Below, one piece after another: positions 35,710-44,247 of a stretch of 53,379 nucleotides of DNA (the stretch's first letter is position 1; each line of letters opens with the position of its first letter). The translations under genes and the position numbers were made by a program. The notes below the pieces were generated by a model, which saw nothing but the letters and a program-made list of their open reading frames with translations, was not told the origin of the DNA and searched no databases. The stretch covers positions 1 through 53,379 of the forward strand of contig JAAVYD010000070.1 of NCBI GenBank assembly GCA_022790955.1, written 5' to 3'. This DNA is from Bacillota bacterium (lineage in GTDB: Bacteria > Bacillota > Clostridia > Peptostreptococcales > Anaerovoracaceae).

Positions 35710-35850
35710 CCTATCCTCTGGAAACTTTGCGCCTCAACGGCTGAAACACCGTTTTGCGGCTTAAAATTTTTAATCATATTTTTTCGGCTGAAAGGCGAGT
35801 ATTTACGCCTTTCAACCCTGTAATTTCAACATTCGGAGCAAATTTTCCAT
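35710..35850 (-). promoter_or_regulatory. putative CRISPR leader
   Basis: The 141 bases between the csm5 stop and the first repeat. They are AT-rich in part and contain an inverted repeat GAAAGGCG/CGCCTTTC (35790-35814) that may be a csm5 terminator. The position at the non-decayed end of the array makes it the leader and likely promoter. No precise promoter elements are assigned. Confidence 0.6.
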
Positions 35851-36975
35851 TTATTTCAATTTTAATATAGTTAATTTGCACTGCCCCATTTCACAAAGCG
35901 ATCCGCCGTAATATGTCATTTTACATATATGCGGCGAAACGCCTCGTCTTATATCTGAATCATGTTTATGACCTATATAAAATTTTTTTAACACATTGCT
36001 TGTCGCTTTTACACCTTCGCCCTCGCCGAACAACGGATAAACTTCCGTTTTGCTTACAAATCCTGCTCCGCCGCCTAAATACACCGTACCCTTTTCCAAT
36101 TCTTGGGATAGACCGGGAAACTTGCTCCTGAAAACTCTGTGATACATTCCTGAAAACCGATTTACCGCCGCTACAATCCGTTCGGCAGTTATATACTTGC
36201 CCTCGCCCAGACTCGTATCTATCGTAAGTTCAAATTCTGCAATAATGCCTGACTTTATACATTCGCGCAGCATAGGCATACGAGCCTCTTTTCCGCTTTC
36301 ATTAAGATCAACCTTTTGGCACAATACAAGATCTTCCGCATTTAAAGGCTTACTGTCGCTTATCCTTATCTGGGACATAATATCATTAACAGCATCTGCT
36401 GTTTTCTGATCGGGTCTTTCAAGTTTATTAAATACTTCTGCCTCCAGCTTCCTCGTTTCGTTTTTTAAAAACGATCTTCCGCTGCCTGCTTTTCTGTTAT
36501 TAATATTATCTGCAATCTCATTTTTCACAGAGTTCAATTTTTTCTCATTTATGCTTATTTCATATGCCAGCAATATAGTACGCAGCATGCCCTTAATACT
36601 GCTTCCCGGTATATAAGGTTTTCCATAAGCATCCTTAACGAAAGTCTGTATTTCCTTATTAGGATTTTTATCAAACCTTATATCGCCTCCGTCTACTTCA
36701 TAAACAGTCCAATCCTTATATATATCCTGTTTTACTTTCTGCTCCTGCAGCCACCGGTTAAGATCCGCCTTTATGTCTCTTTCAAGCACATAATTGAGAT
36801 ACGCATCTCCTTTATTCAAAGCCACAAGTCCCTTATACATCTTTGCAGGATCAAATATATATGCCTTTTTGCCTTTTCTTATATACTCTTTCTTATTTAT
36901 AGTCTTTCCCGAACCGATAAAAACAGGCTCTATTGTTTCTATCTTAATCTTATATCTTTTCAGAAAATCCCTCAT
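35851..36975 (-). CDS. csm5: type III-A effector subunit Csm5
   Basis: A 374-residue RAMP-superfamily protein that caps the crRNA 3' side of the Csm complex. The start is the ATG overlapping the csm4 stop as ATGA (MRDFLKRYKIKIETIEPVF). Typical N-terminal GSGKTINKKEYIRKGKKAYIFD, the RAMP glycine-rich segment PYIPGSSIKGMLRTILLAYEI (about residues 124-144) and GGGAGFVSKTEVYPL in the C-terminal half. Last gene of the effector operon; the CRISPR leader follows directly. Confidence 0.93.
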   Translation of the reverse strand: MRDFLKRYKIKIETIEPVFIGSGKTINKKEYIRKGKKAYIFDPAKMYKGLVALNKGDAYLNYVLERDIKADLNRWLQEQKVKQDIYKDWTVYEVDGGDIRFDKNPNKEIQTFVKDAYGKPYIPGSSIKGMLRTILLAYEISINEKKLNSVKNEIADNINNRKAGSGRSFLKNETRKLEAEVFNKLERPDQKTADAVNDIMSQIRISDSKPLNAEDLVLCQKVDLNESGKEARMPMLRECIKSGIIAEFELTIDTSLGEGKYITAERIVAAVNRFSGMYHRVFRSKFPGLSQELEKGTVYLGGGAGFVSKTEVYPLFGEGEGVKATSNVLKKFYIGHKHDSDIRRGVSPHICKMTYYGGSLCEMGQCKLTILKLK

Positions 36976-37910
36976 GCCTTCACCCCCATCCATATGGGTT
37001 TCGCATACCTGTAAACCGAATGCGAACCCCCTGAGGATACATCGAATACTTGTCCGTCAAATTTCTCTGAAAACACCGAACCGGGCTGAAACACATACAT
37101 ATCCTTTTTTCTTCTATGCTCCTGCGCGTAATTCTCCGAAGCCACAAAACCTCCCCGTCTGAGCAGCGTATACGACGCGCCTTTCACAACCCTTTCCAGT
37201 TCATCAAAAGACGGCAAGCCTGCCGAAAGATTCATATAATAAGAATATCTGCTGTCTTCACCCAGTCTTTCCTCCAAAGCTTGAGGCATTTTAGGTACCT
37301 CCATTTCAAATCTTCCAAGCCCTGAAGTCCGTTCTCCGCCTATGCCGTCATACTGCAGGCTTTTCAGCAGTTCGTCAGCAAAAATTTTATCTGAATCACT
37401 ATTCCAGCCAATGATGATATAGAGTCCGTTTCCTTTATCGAAATTGTAAACTCCCACATGGTAAGGTTTGGTTTCTTCCTCACCCTTTATGCTCGCATGA
37501 GTACGCAGTTCTTTTTTGCCGAGCAGCTTAAACTCCTCATTCACATGTTCAGCGTCTATACTTCCATTTATATACTCATCTACCTTATCTACTGGTATAA
37601 ATTTCATCTTCTTAAACTGCTTTTTAACCACGGAATTGCCTTCATCAGACGCAGCCTGAACGGCTATCATCGGCTTTGGTATATAAAAAGTATCTCCTAT
37701 ATACGGAAACGCATCCGATATCAAAAACCTTCCCTCAGCAGCTATATTTACAAAATCTTTAATATGTTTTTCGCCGCCTATCTTTAAAGCCTGATGACAC
37801 ATAGCAGAAAATACGGTATCTGCATGGATAATCGTTTCGCTGTCTTCAAGAGACGAACAGCCTATATGTACGCCCGCATTAAAACTCAGTTTGTACAATG
37901 CATAATTCAT
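36972..37910 (-). CDS. csm4: type III-A effector subunit Csm4 (Cas5-like)
   Basis: A 312-residue RAMP protein that holds the crRNA 5' handle and joins Cas10 to the Csm3 backbone. N-terminus MNYALYKLSFNAGVHIGCSSLEDSETIIHAD-TVFSA is the family start; a central VGVYNF and the GGERTSGLGRFEMEV glycine-rich motif (about residues 195-209) are present. Overlaps csm5 by four bases and follows csm3 by 18. Confidence 0.93.
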   Translation of the reverse strand: MNYALYKLSFNAGVHIGCSSLEDSETIIHADTVFSAMCHQALKIGGEKHIKDFVNIAAEGRFLISDAFPYIGDTFYIPKPMIAVQAASDEGNSVVKKQFKKMKFIPVDKVDEYINGSIDAEHVNEEFKLLGKKELRTHASIKGEEETKPYHVGVYNFDKGNGLYIIIGWNSDSDKIFADELLKSLQYDGIGGERTSGLGRFEMEVPKMPQALEERLGEDSRYSYYMNLSAGLPSFDELERVVKGASYTLLRRGGFVASENYAQEHRRKKDMYVFQPGSVFSEKFDGQVFDVSSGGSHSVYRYAKPIWMGVKA

Positions 37911-37928
37911 AAAAATGTCCTTTCCGGA

Positions 37929-38591
37929 TTATTTAAAATCCTGCATTATATCTAAACATTTTTCCAAAATGCCGTCATCTACATTGCCCACAACCTTTTC
38001 CGCATTAATATCTTTAAATTTTATCCTGCCGTAACCTCTCGAACCGCTTCCGCCTATATAGTCGTACTGCAAAAGACGCAAACCGTCGTGTATTATCTGA
38101 AAATCCTCCTCGATTTCTTCAGGCTTATCCGTAATCTCATAGATAAGATCCAGCGGAAACTCAGCCCCTCTTATAACGCGCTCTATCTGCCTTGGATTAG
38201 CCACCGAGGTTAACCTGTTTATAGTGTTTTCAAATTTTATTTCGGTAAGCCCTTCTGCGCCTCTATCGAGCACCTCCTTTGAATTACTCATCATCATATC
38301 CGAAAATAAAAGCCGTCCTCCTTGCACAACTGGTTCAGTCGCCCCGAAAATACGCTTTATCCTCTCATCATCATGATTAGGCGATGATGCAGGCTCATCG
38401 TTATACTGTCTGGCAAGAAGCGTTCTCATCTTGCCCTTTAAGCTGCTGCCGGGAATCATAGGAAGTCCGCTCAAAATATCTCTAACAACAGGTGAATCTA
38501 TCGCTCCTATCGGCGAAAAAGCCTTTGAAGCTCCTATATGCATTCCGGTTACAACCTCAATAATTCCGGTTATCTGAATTTTTGCGTACAT
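37929..38591 (-). CDS. csm3: type III-A backbone and target RNase subunit Csm3 (Cas7-like)
   Basis: A 220-residue Cas7-family RAMP forming the helical backbone on the crRNA and cutting target RNA every six nucleotides. The catalytic Asp is at residue 32 in IGAIDSPVVRD, matching the known active position. LPMIPGSSLKGKMRTLLA (about residues 43-60) is the crRNA-binding motif, and YIGGSGSRGYGRIKF (about 179-193) the C-terminal glycine-rich loop. RNA cleavage should be functional. Confidence 0.95.
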   Translation of the reverse strand: MYAKIQITGIIEVVTGMHIGASKAFSPIGAIDSPVVRDILSGLPMIPGSSLKGKMRTLLARQYNDEPASSPNHDDERIKRIFGATEPVVQGGRLLFSDMMMSNSKEVLDRGAEGLTEIKFENTINRLTSVANPRQIERVIRGAEFPLDLIYEITDKPEEIEEDFQIIHDGLRLLQYDYIGGSGSRGYGRIKFKDINAEKVVGNVDDGILEKCLDIMQDFK

Positions 38592-38737
38592 AATGCTTCT
38601 CCTTGTATAATAAAATTCAGGTTATCAATAAAACCTTTAAATTTAATCTGCCTTCTAATACAAAATATTTATAATTAATATCACTTATTTACATATATTT
38701 ATTTTATATAATCATATAAAACCGATATCCGGCTGTT

Positions 38738-39220
38738 TTACCCGATTTCCTTATCTCCTCCGACATATTTTCTATATGCTACAAGAGCCTCCATATATCT
38801 TGTAAACAGAATATAATTCTTACGGCTGGAGCCGATATGATCGATATATTTCATTAATCCAGATTCATCTATAAACACTTTTACTGAATTTTCTTTGCCA
38901 GCATTATATATCATTTTCACTTTTAAATATTGTATCCTGTTAATAACATCTTCACTTAACTCATCCTGCTTTTCACTGATTACCTGATTATAAATGTTCA
39001 TAACCATATCAAGTATATTTCTAAGCTGCGATGTCGTAACTAACTTAAATTTATCAGCAGGTCTCTTTTTCTTATCCTTCTTATCTTTTTCTTCTCTTTC
39101 TTTGAGTTCTTTTATTATCTTTTCAGCCTGATCTACATAATTTTCACTGCTTAACATATCATATATATCAATTTTTTTATTCATATTTGCCGTATTTTTT
39201 CGTTTAGATTCTTCCTGCAT
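38738..39220 (-). CDS. csm2: type III-A small subunit Csm2
   Basis: A 160-residue helical protein lining the target RNA channel of the Csm complex. The start is the ATG giving MQEESKRKNTANM, with GGAGGAAAAAG just upstream; it overlaps the cas10 stop by 17 bases. The N-terminal third is highly charged (KELKEREEKDKKDKKKRPADKF, split here), an extension relative to many Csm2 proteins. The family core is KLVTTSQLRNILDMVMNIYN and SRKNYILFTRYMEALVAYRK. A gap of 146 bases precedes csm3. Confidence 0.9.
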   Translation of the reverse strand: MQEESKRKNTANMNKKIDIYDMLSSENYVDQAEKIIKELKEREEKDKKDKKKRPADKFKLVTTSQLRNILDMVMNIYNQVISEKQDELSEDVINRIQYLKVKMIYNAGKENSVKVFIDESGLMKYIDHIGSSRKNYILFTRYMEALVAYRKYVGGDKEIG

Positions 39221-41627
39221 TATCTTTTTCCTCCTGTCTTGTATGATAAGCATATAAATATATCGCCGTTATTAACTGCCTGCAGTCCTCTTCATCTTTC
39301 ATCCAATTATACATCTTTTCTGTAAACGCTCTATAATCTTCCTTTTCCTGCGGAGAAGCCTCTTTTGCAGGCTCCATTCTTGCTAAAAGATAAACGTATC
39401 TTGCAAAATTGATTTTCTCCGACCGTCCTCTGAGCAATTCAAGCAATCTGTATAAAAAGCTCTTTCCTCTGTCCTGATTACTTTCAAAAAATACTCTCAA
39501 TTCGTTGTATTTTTCACCTATAACCTTATCCGCAAAGGTTTTCCAGTCGTATCTGCCTGACGTATCCGTTTTCTTACTGTCATTTTGATTCTTTTCATTT
39601 TTTCCTGTATCATTTTTATTCTTATAAGAATCATAAAACAGCGTTACTGCATTTTTCCCCTCAAGCTCTTTAGAAAAATCTTCTAATTTACCTACTTCAT
39701 CCGCCATTACGTGTATCGGATATCCGGCGCTGTACAAGCCTATGCCGCCCGATATAGTCAGCGAACCTCTTGAAAACTTTTCAAAGCTGTCGTTTATATC
39801 AAGAGCCGCATCTATAACATCGTTCCATGCGCCCACAAGAAAAACGTCGTCGCCGCCGGAATAAACTATTGACACATTTCTGCCCTCGCCGCTTTTATTT
39901 TTATTTGCAAAATTATCATGCTGCGGATTTTTCAGAATATGATTTATATGATACTTAAAAAATATACTCATCTGACGTGAAAACGTAGCCGTCCTCGACA
40001 ACGTTACATATCTGTTATCATTCGCTTCATCATCAAAACCTGCCACAAAAGCCTGTCCCAGATTATCCACGTCTAAACGCAGAACAGCTACCCTGTCTAT
40101 TCCCTCGGCAGCCTTGGCAAAATCATTCATGCTGGCTCCCGATATAGTATAATCTCCTACCCACAGCTTGGAGGCTATATCCTGACCGCTGTAAAAAGCA
40201 TTCTTGGAAAAGGCTCTTATAAACGAACTGTCCTGATTCCCGATTCTCGTCCGCAGTTCTTTTTCGCTGTCAGCGACCAGCCATCTTCCTTCCATAACAG
40301 GTATTGAACCTGCTAATTCTTCTGAAACTATCGTAAAGAAATCTTTATTTAAAATATCAAAATTCTTTATGGAAGCGCATATAGTACACAAACCATCCTC
40401 ATCAACTGGACCTATAGCCTTACATATCCTGCATTCCCGTTCTCCCGATATCACCTTCTGACTGTTCAGCTCGATTATATCTTCCGCCGAGTATCTGTGA
40501 GATTTATCCTCGGAGATTTTTTTGCTTACAGCGCTGTAAAGAGCTTTATAGCTGCCGGACGGCTCATTATGCAGCGTAAGTTTACTGCATGGTTCATATC
40601 CGAAAGACACGTAAAGCGAGATATTAAAACGCCCGCGCAGCCACTTATTCACGCTGCGATGCATATTATTTATTTTCTCGATAGTTTCCGCTGTATTCGG
40701 CAGCAGCGCATACATATGACCTCCGCCGCAGTAAAGAAGATTAGCCCTCGATACTCCGATTTTCTCAAAAAGCTCGTCTATCATATTTTCCATAAAAATC
40801 TCAAGATAAAACGACTTTGCCCGAAGCATCTTTAAAGCGCCCTCGCCCTGAACCGTATATATAAAATTCTGTATTCCTGAAATATCGGCAGAAAAAAGCA
40901 GAAAAGCATCCCGCTTGTAAAATTCTTCTGCATTTTTAAACAGACATTCTTTATAATTATGCTCTCCTGTGCTCTGCAGATACATATAAATACAACTGCT
41001 TATTGCCGCAGTCAGCTTGGAATGATCGTACAGAGAAATATCTGCCACCTCTTTTTTCGATGTGGACGACGGGATATATGCAGCTGCGCTTTCGAGAATC
41101 TCCAGCAGAGAATTTATGTAATGAAAATCCCACGTGATTCCGCGTTTTAAAGCATCGGTCATCTGAAGTTTTATCTTATCATACTGCTCCTGAGTAAAAG
41201 GTTTCTTTTCATCGCTCGGATAATTTATACTTTCATCTCGACCCAGCATAGCCGGCGCATAATAATGTTTATGGTTATTTTTCTTAAAATGATTAAATAT
41301 GCTTTCCAGAGGCAGCCTTGCATCAAAACCGGGCTCCGGTTCCGACGCTTCGCGGCGGTCGGAAGCAGACGCTATATTATCGGCTATATATGTTATATAT
41401 GCCATAGAATCATCCGCAATCTTTGCATTTTTTATCAAAGCGCTGTGATGATATAATACACAGTCTAATACCGTTTTTGTATCGGCGCTTTCTCCAAAAC
41501 CCAATTCATTTTTCAGATATTCGTATCCGCTCTCGCTGTGATTCTTACGCTCGCCTGCCCGAAATATAATCTTTCCTATGTCGTGCAGCAGAGAACCTAT
41601 AATCAAATTAGTATGCTCATTTGTCAA
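39204..41627 (-). CDS. cas10: type III-A large subunit Cas10/Csm1
   Basis: An 807-residue signature protein of type III systems. The N-terminal HD nuclease has LLHDIGK with His15-Asp16; it would degrade DNA during target transcription. A zinc ribbon (CRIC ... CTIC, about residues 395-415) separates two Palm domains. The second Palm carries YSGGDDVFLVG (GGDD at about residue 590), the cyclase site that makes cyclic oligoadenylates from ATP when a non-self RNA is bound. Both active sites look intact. The stop overlaps csm2 and the start overlaps the cas6 stop by 11 bases. Confidence 0.96.
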   Translation of the reverse strand: MTNEHTNLIIGSLLHDIGKIIFRAGERKNHSESGYEYLKNELGFGESADTKTVLDCVLYHHSALIKNAKIADDSMAYITYIADNIASASDRREASEPEPGFDARLPLESIFNHFKKNNHKHYYAPAMLGRDESINYPSDEKKPFTQEQYDKIKLQMTDALKRGITWDFHYINSLLEILESAAAYIPSSTSKKEVADISLYDHSKLTAAISSCIYMYLQSTGEHNYKECLFKNAEEFYKRDAFLLFSADISGIQNFIYTVQGEGALKMLRAKSFYLEIFMENMIDELFEKIGVSRANLLYCGGGHMYALLPNTAETIEKINNMHRSVNKWLRGRFNISLYVSFGYEPCSKLTLHNEPSGSYKALYSAVSKKISEDKSHRYSAEDIIELNSQKVISGERECRICKAIGPVDEDGLCTICASIKNFDILNKDFFTIVSEELAGSIPVMEGRWLVADSEKELRTRIGNQDSSFIRAFSKNAFYSGQDIASKLWVGDYTISGASMNDFAKAAEGIDRVAVLRLDVDNLGQAFVAGFDDEANDNRYVTLSRTATFSRQMSIFFKYHINHILKNPQHDNFANKNKSGEGRNVSIVYSGGDDVFLVGAWNDVIDAALDINDSFEKFSRGSLTISGGIGLYSAGYPIHVMADEVGKLEDFSKELEGKNAVTLFYDSYKNKNDTGKNEKNQNDSKKTDTSGRYDWKTFADKVIGEKYNELRVFFESNQDRGKSFLYRLLELLRGRSEKINFARYVYLLARMEPAKEASPQEKEDYRAFTEKMYNWMKDEEDCRQLITAIYLYAYHTRQEEKDNAGRI

Positions 41628-42381
41628 AGCTCTTTTCCTCCCTGTCTATCAGCTGCAATGCTCCCATTCCGATTCCGGTCTTTATTCCGACACCTGAAAA
41701 CTTTCCGAAACGCAAAAGCAGCTTTATAAAATTCCCCATAGTCTGCGGACCATCGTTTCTTATAACTATCCAGCCCACAAACGACGGTATCCTCGTGCCT
41801 TCTAAATGAAAACTCGTGCTTTTCAAATTATATTTTATAATAGAAGTATTTGCCGTCAGTTCCTCTAACAGATCATCATCATAAAAGGATTCCTTTTTAT
41901 TCACAAAATCATATCTGCGCATCAGGCTTCCATATATGCACCCAAGATCCGGATGGAATGTATACTTCCCGTTCTGCTTAAACGCTGTCGGCGTCGCAAA
42001 CCTGACCTTAAAATATCTGCCGCTGCTTCCCGCATAAAACTCCTCTGTTAAAGATTGTTCTGAAACCTGATGAAGTCTGCGGCTGATTATGTCTATATCC
42101 ATATCATGTCTTTCCATACGGACGGTCTTTAACTCCTCATCCATAAACGGCAGTATTATCCTTCTGTATGCTTCATCTTCCAGCACATTGATATTCCAAT
42201 ATACGTCATCTCCGTTAAAACTTAAAAACTGACTATAAGGTCTAAGACCGTCACTGTGCAAAGTCTCTGCATAATCTTCATCTATGAGCTCCATCATCAC
42301 ACCGTGCATAGCCGAAGCCATCTGCGGCATCAGTCTTTTTCCTTCCTTGGGCTTTAATTGTAGCTGAAGTGTAGTAAGCAT
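41617..42381 (-). CDS. cas6: CRISPR pre-crRNA endoribonuclease Cas6
   Basis: A 254-residue RAMP protein that cuts within the repeat to release crRNAs with the 8-base handle. The start MLTTLQLQLKPKEGKRLMPQ and the C-terminal glycine-rich loop KFSGVGIKTGIGMGALQLI (about residues 228-246) mark the family. A His around residue 38-44 region (ALHSDG equivalent, TLHSDGLRPYSQF) is a candidate catalytic residue. It is the first gene of the operon, translationally coupled to cas10 by an 11-base overlap. Confidence 0.93.
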   Translation of the reverse strand: MLTTLQLQLKPKEGKRLMPQMASAMHGVMMELIDEDYAETLHSDGLRPYSQFLSFNGDDVYWNINVLEDEAYRRIILPFMDEELKTVRMERHDMDIDIISRRLHQVSEQSLTEEFYAGSSGRYFKVRFATPTAFKQNGKYTFHPDLGCIYGSLMRRYDFVNKKESFYDDDLLEELTANTSIIKYNLKSTSFHLEGTRIPSFVGWIVIRNDGPQTMGNFIKLLLRFGKFSGVGIKTGIGMGALQLIDREEKSFDK

Positions 42382-42446
42382 AAATCTATCCTGTTCTCCT
42401 GTATCTGAATAATATTTTATAAAAATGTTATAATATTCTTTAGATT

Positions 42447-43259
42447 TTATGTCAATAATTTATTTAATTCGTCACTATTAATTTTAATTCCTTCTTGTTG
42501 TTTTTCCATATTAACTAAATGTTCTAATACTTCTGCACATAAACCTATATAATGTATTCTTTCAATTCCCCAAAAATAATTTGACATTTTATCATAATAA
42601 CTCTCCGGATCTTTAATAGTTTGACCTGTAGTTAAATTATGCAATGTTACATCATGATAATTTGCAGTAAGTGTATACCATATATCTGTTAATATACATA
42701 TTTGATTATCTTCATTTATATATGATGTTGCAAATGCAAATTGTCCTTTAGCATTTTTATATTGTCTTTTAATACTTCTATAATCAACACCTATATAATA
42801 TTTACAATCTTCTTTTGTTGTATTATTTATAGTTATATTTTTATCAGTAGTAATAATAACAGTTCTACTATTATTATCCCATTTAACATCTGCTCCTAAA
42901 CATTCAGATATTGCTCTTACTGGTACTAAAGTTCTGTTATTTACTATTCTCGGAGGAACATCCATTTCAATATTTGATGTATTTTTATATATCCATTTAA
43001 GACCTACTTCCATTTGTATTCTATTATTATCATCAGAAGCATAAATTTTTCCTCCAGAGTATGAAACATTCATACCAAATGATTCAAATATATGTCTCAT
43101 TGAAACCATTACTCTATTGTTAATCATTTGTGGATTTATATCAAAATTAACATTTTGTCCATTTAATGTAACTGTAATATCTTTATTTGCAAATACTTGT
43201 AAAGGTATCAAACTAATAATTAATGTTATCACTAATAATATTGATATTTTTCTTTTCAT
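42447..43259 (-). CDS. secreted protein with copper-amine-oxidase-N (stalk) domain
   Basis: A 270-residue protein with a signal peptide (MKRKISILLVITLIISLIPLQVFA, split after residue 24). Two tandem repeats follow of the N-terminal amine-oxidase-like stalk domain common in clostridial surface proteins: RVMVSMRHIFESFGMNV and RTLVPVRAISECLGADVKWD (about residues 48-115), ending ITTDKNITI. The remaining 130 residues are not recognised. No catalytic domain is visible. The gene is much richer in A+T than the adjacent cas genes, with almost every wobble position A or T, suggesting separate acquisition. It forms a pair with the lipoprotein gene upstream and may be co-transcribed. Confidence 0.75.
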   Translation of the reverse strand: MKRKISILLVITLIISLIPLQVFANKDITVTLNGQNVNFDINPQMINNRVMVSMRHIFESFGMNVSYSGGKIYASDDNNRIQMEVGLKWIYKNTSNIEMDVPPRIVNNRTLVPVRAISECLGADVKWDNNSRTVIITTDKNITINNTTKEDCKYYIGVDYRSIKRQYKNAKGQFAFATSYINEDNQICILTDIWYTLTANYHDVTLHNLTTGQTIKDPESYYDKMSNYFWGIERIHYIGLCAEVLEHLVNMEKQQEGIKINSDELNKLLT

Positions 43260-43311
43260 ATTTCCTCCTGCTACTTCAAATACTCTTTATTTTAATAATT
43301 TTTAAATTTAT

Positions 43312-43896
43312 CTATTCTATATTTAAAAATCCTAAATCTTTAATTGTTATATCATCTATATTAGTATCGTTTAAAATATTTTTAATACCATTTATTATAT
43401 CGTCCATATATAAGCTATCTAACTTTGGTAAATTTCCCTTTCCATCTGCATACATTAATTCCGGAGATACTTTACTACCATTTACAATAATATCTGTATC
43501 ATAATCATCCCATTTTATATGATCATTTAATTTATATAATGATATATCTAATTTTGCATTTCCTTCTTCTTTCCAAGTACCATAAAGACCACTTTCTTTT
43601 ATATCAAACATATACATTGCCTCTAAATCAATAATTGAAGCTCCTTTTTCTATTTCCAGATTAAAAACCGATTTAGAATCATTAATATTTTCAACATAAT
43701 CTACTAATATTATATTGTCTTTATTTTTCATACTTACAGTATGATTTTTTGAACCCCTAACACCTTTATATGTTTGTACTCCATTTTCATTTAAATAATC
43801 TATTAATTTATCATATTTATCTACTTTATTACTACAACCTATAAATAATAAATTACATAATACGACAACTAATAATACTGCTATTTTTCTTTTCAT
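43312..43896 (-). CDS. uncharacterised lipoprotein
   Basis: A 194-residue protein with a lipobox ending LLFIGC at residue 20 and an AT-rich gene like its neighbour. After lipidation it would sit on the outer face of the membrane. The mature part is acidic, rich in Asp, Asn and Lys (NKVDKYDKLIDYLNENG), with no family recognised. Its first ten codons (MKRKIAVLLV) closely resemble those of the downstream stalk-domain gene (MKRKISILLV), and both have TTCTCC or CCTCC-type ribosome sites at the same position. So the two may have shared an origin or signal cassette. Confidence 0.65.
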   Translation of the reverse strand: MKRKIAVLLVVVLCNLLFIGCSNKVDKYDKLIDYLNENGVQTYKGVRGSKNHTVSMKNKDNIILVDYVENINDSKSVFNLEIEKGASIIDLEAMYMFDIKESGLYGTWKEEGNAKLDISLYKLNDHIKWDDYDTDIIVNGSKVSPELMYADGKGNLPKLDSLYMDDIINGIKNILNDTNIDDITIKDLGFLNIE

Positions 43897-44247
43897 ATTT
43901 TCTCCTTATATTCAAATATCGAGTATAAAAATAAGCTATATCATACATTTCACATTCATCGCTAAAAAATGATAATATCTATTTTTTAATATCCCACTGC
44001 TTAAATAACATACTTATTTTATCCATATCAATAATATTACAAACTATAATTTCAATATATTAATATTCTATCATCTTTTTACATTTCAGTAAAGTGTACC
44101 TATGTCAAGCATTTTTGTTCATATAAATCTGCTATTTCCAAATAATTTTGCATTTATTATGCAAAATTTTGTTCATATTAAATGCACTAATACGGAAAAT
44201 CGTATATACTAAAATCATATCATTACAGCTTTACAGGAGATAAATAA
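43897..44247. promoter_or_regulatory. divergent intergenic region with operator-like palindrome and direct repeats
   Basis: A perfect 10-bp inverted repeat, AATTTTGCAT (44144-44153) and ATGCAAAATT (44159-44168), sits about 80 bases before the WYL regulator start. TTTTGTTCATAT occurs twice as a direct repeat (44113-44124 and 44167-44178). TATACT near 44204 is a possible -10. These are plausible binding sites for the adjacent regulator. Confidence 0.5.

Noticed and set aside
34768..35764. Open frames running through the CRISPR array on both strands (for example 34835-35197 and 35507-35764)
   Set aside because: They are translations of the repeat (FPSPFGGFVFLI and similar) and have no ribosome sites; the region is the array.
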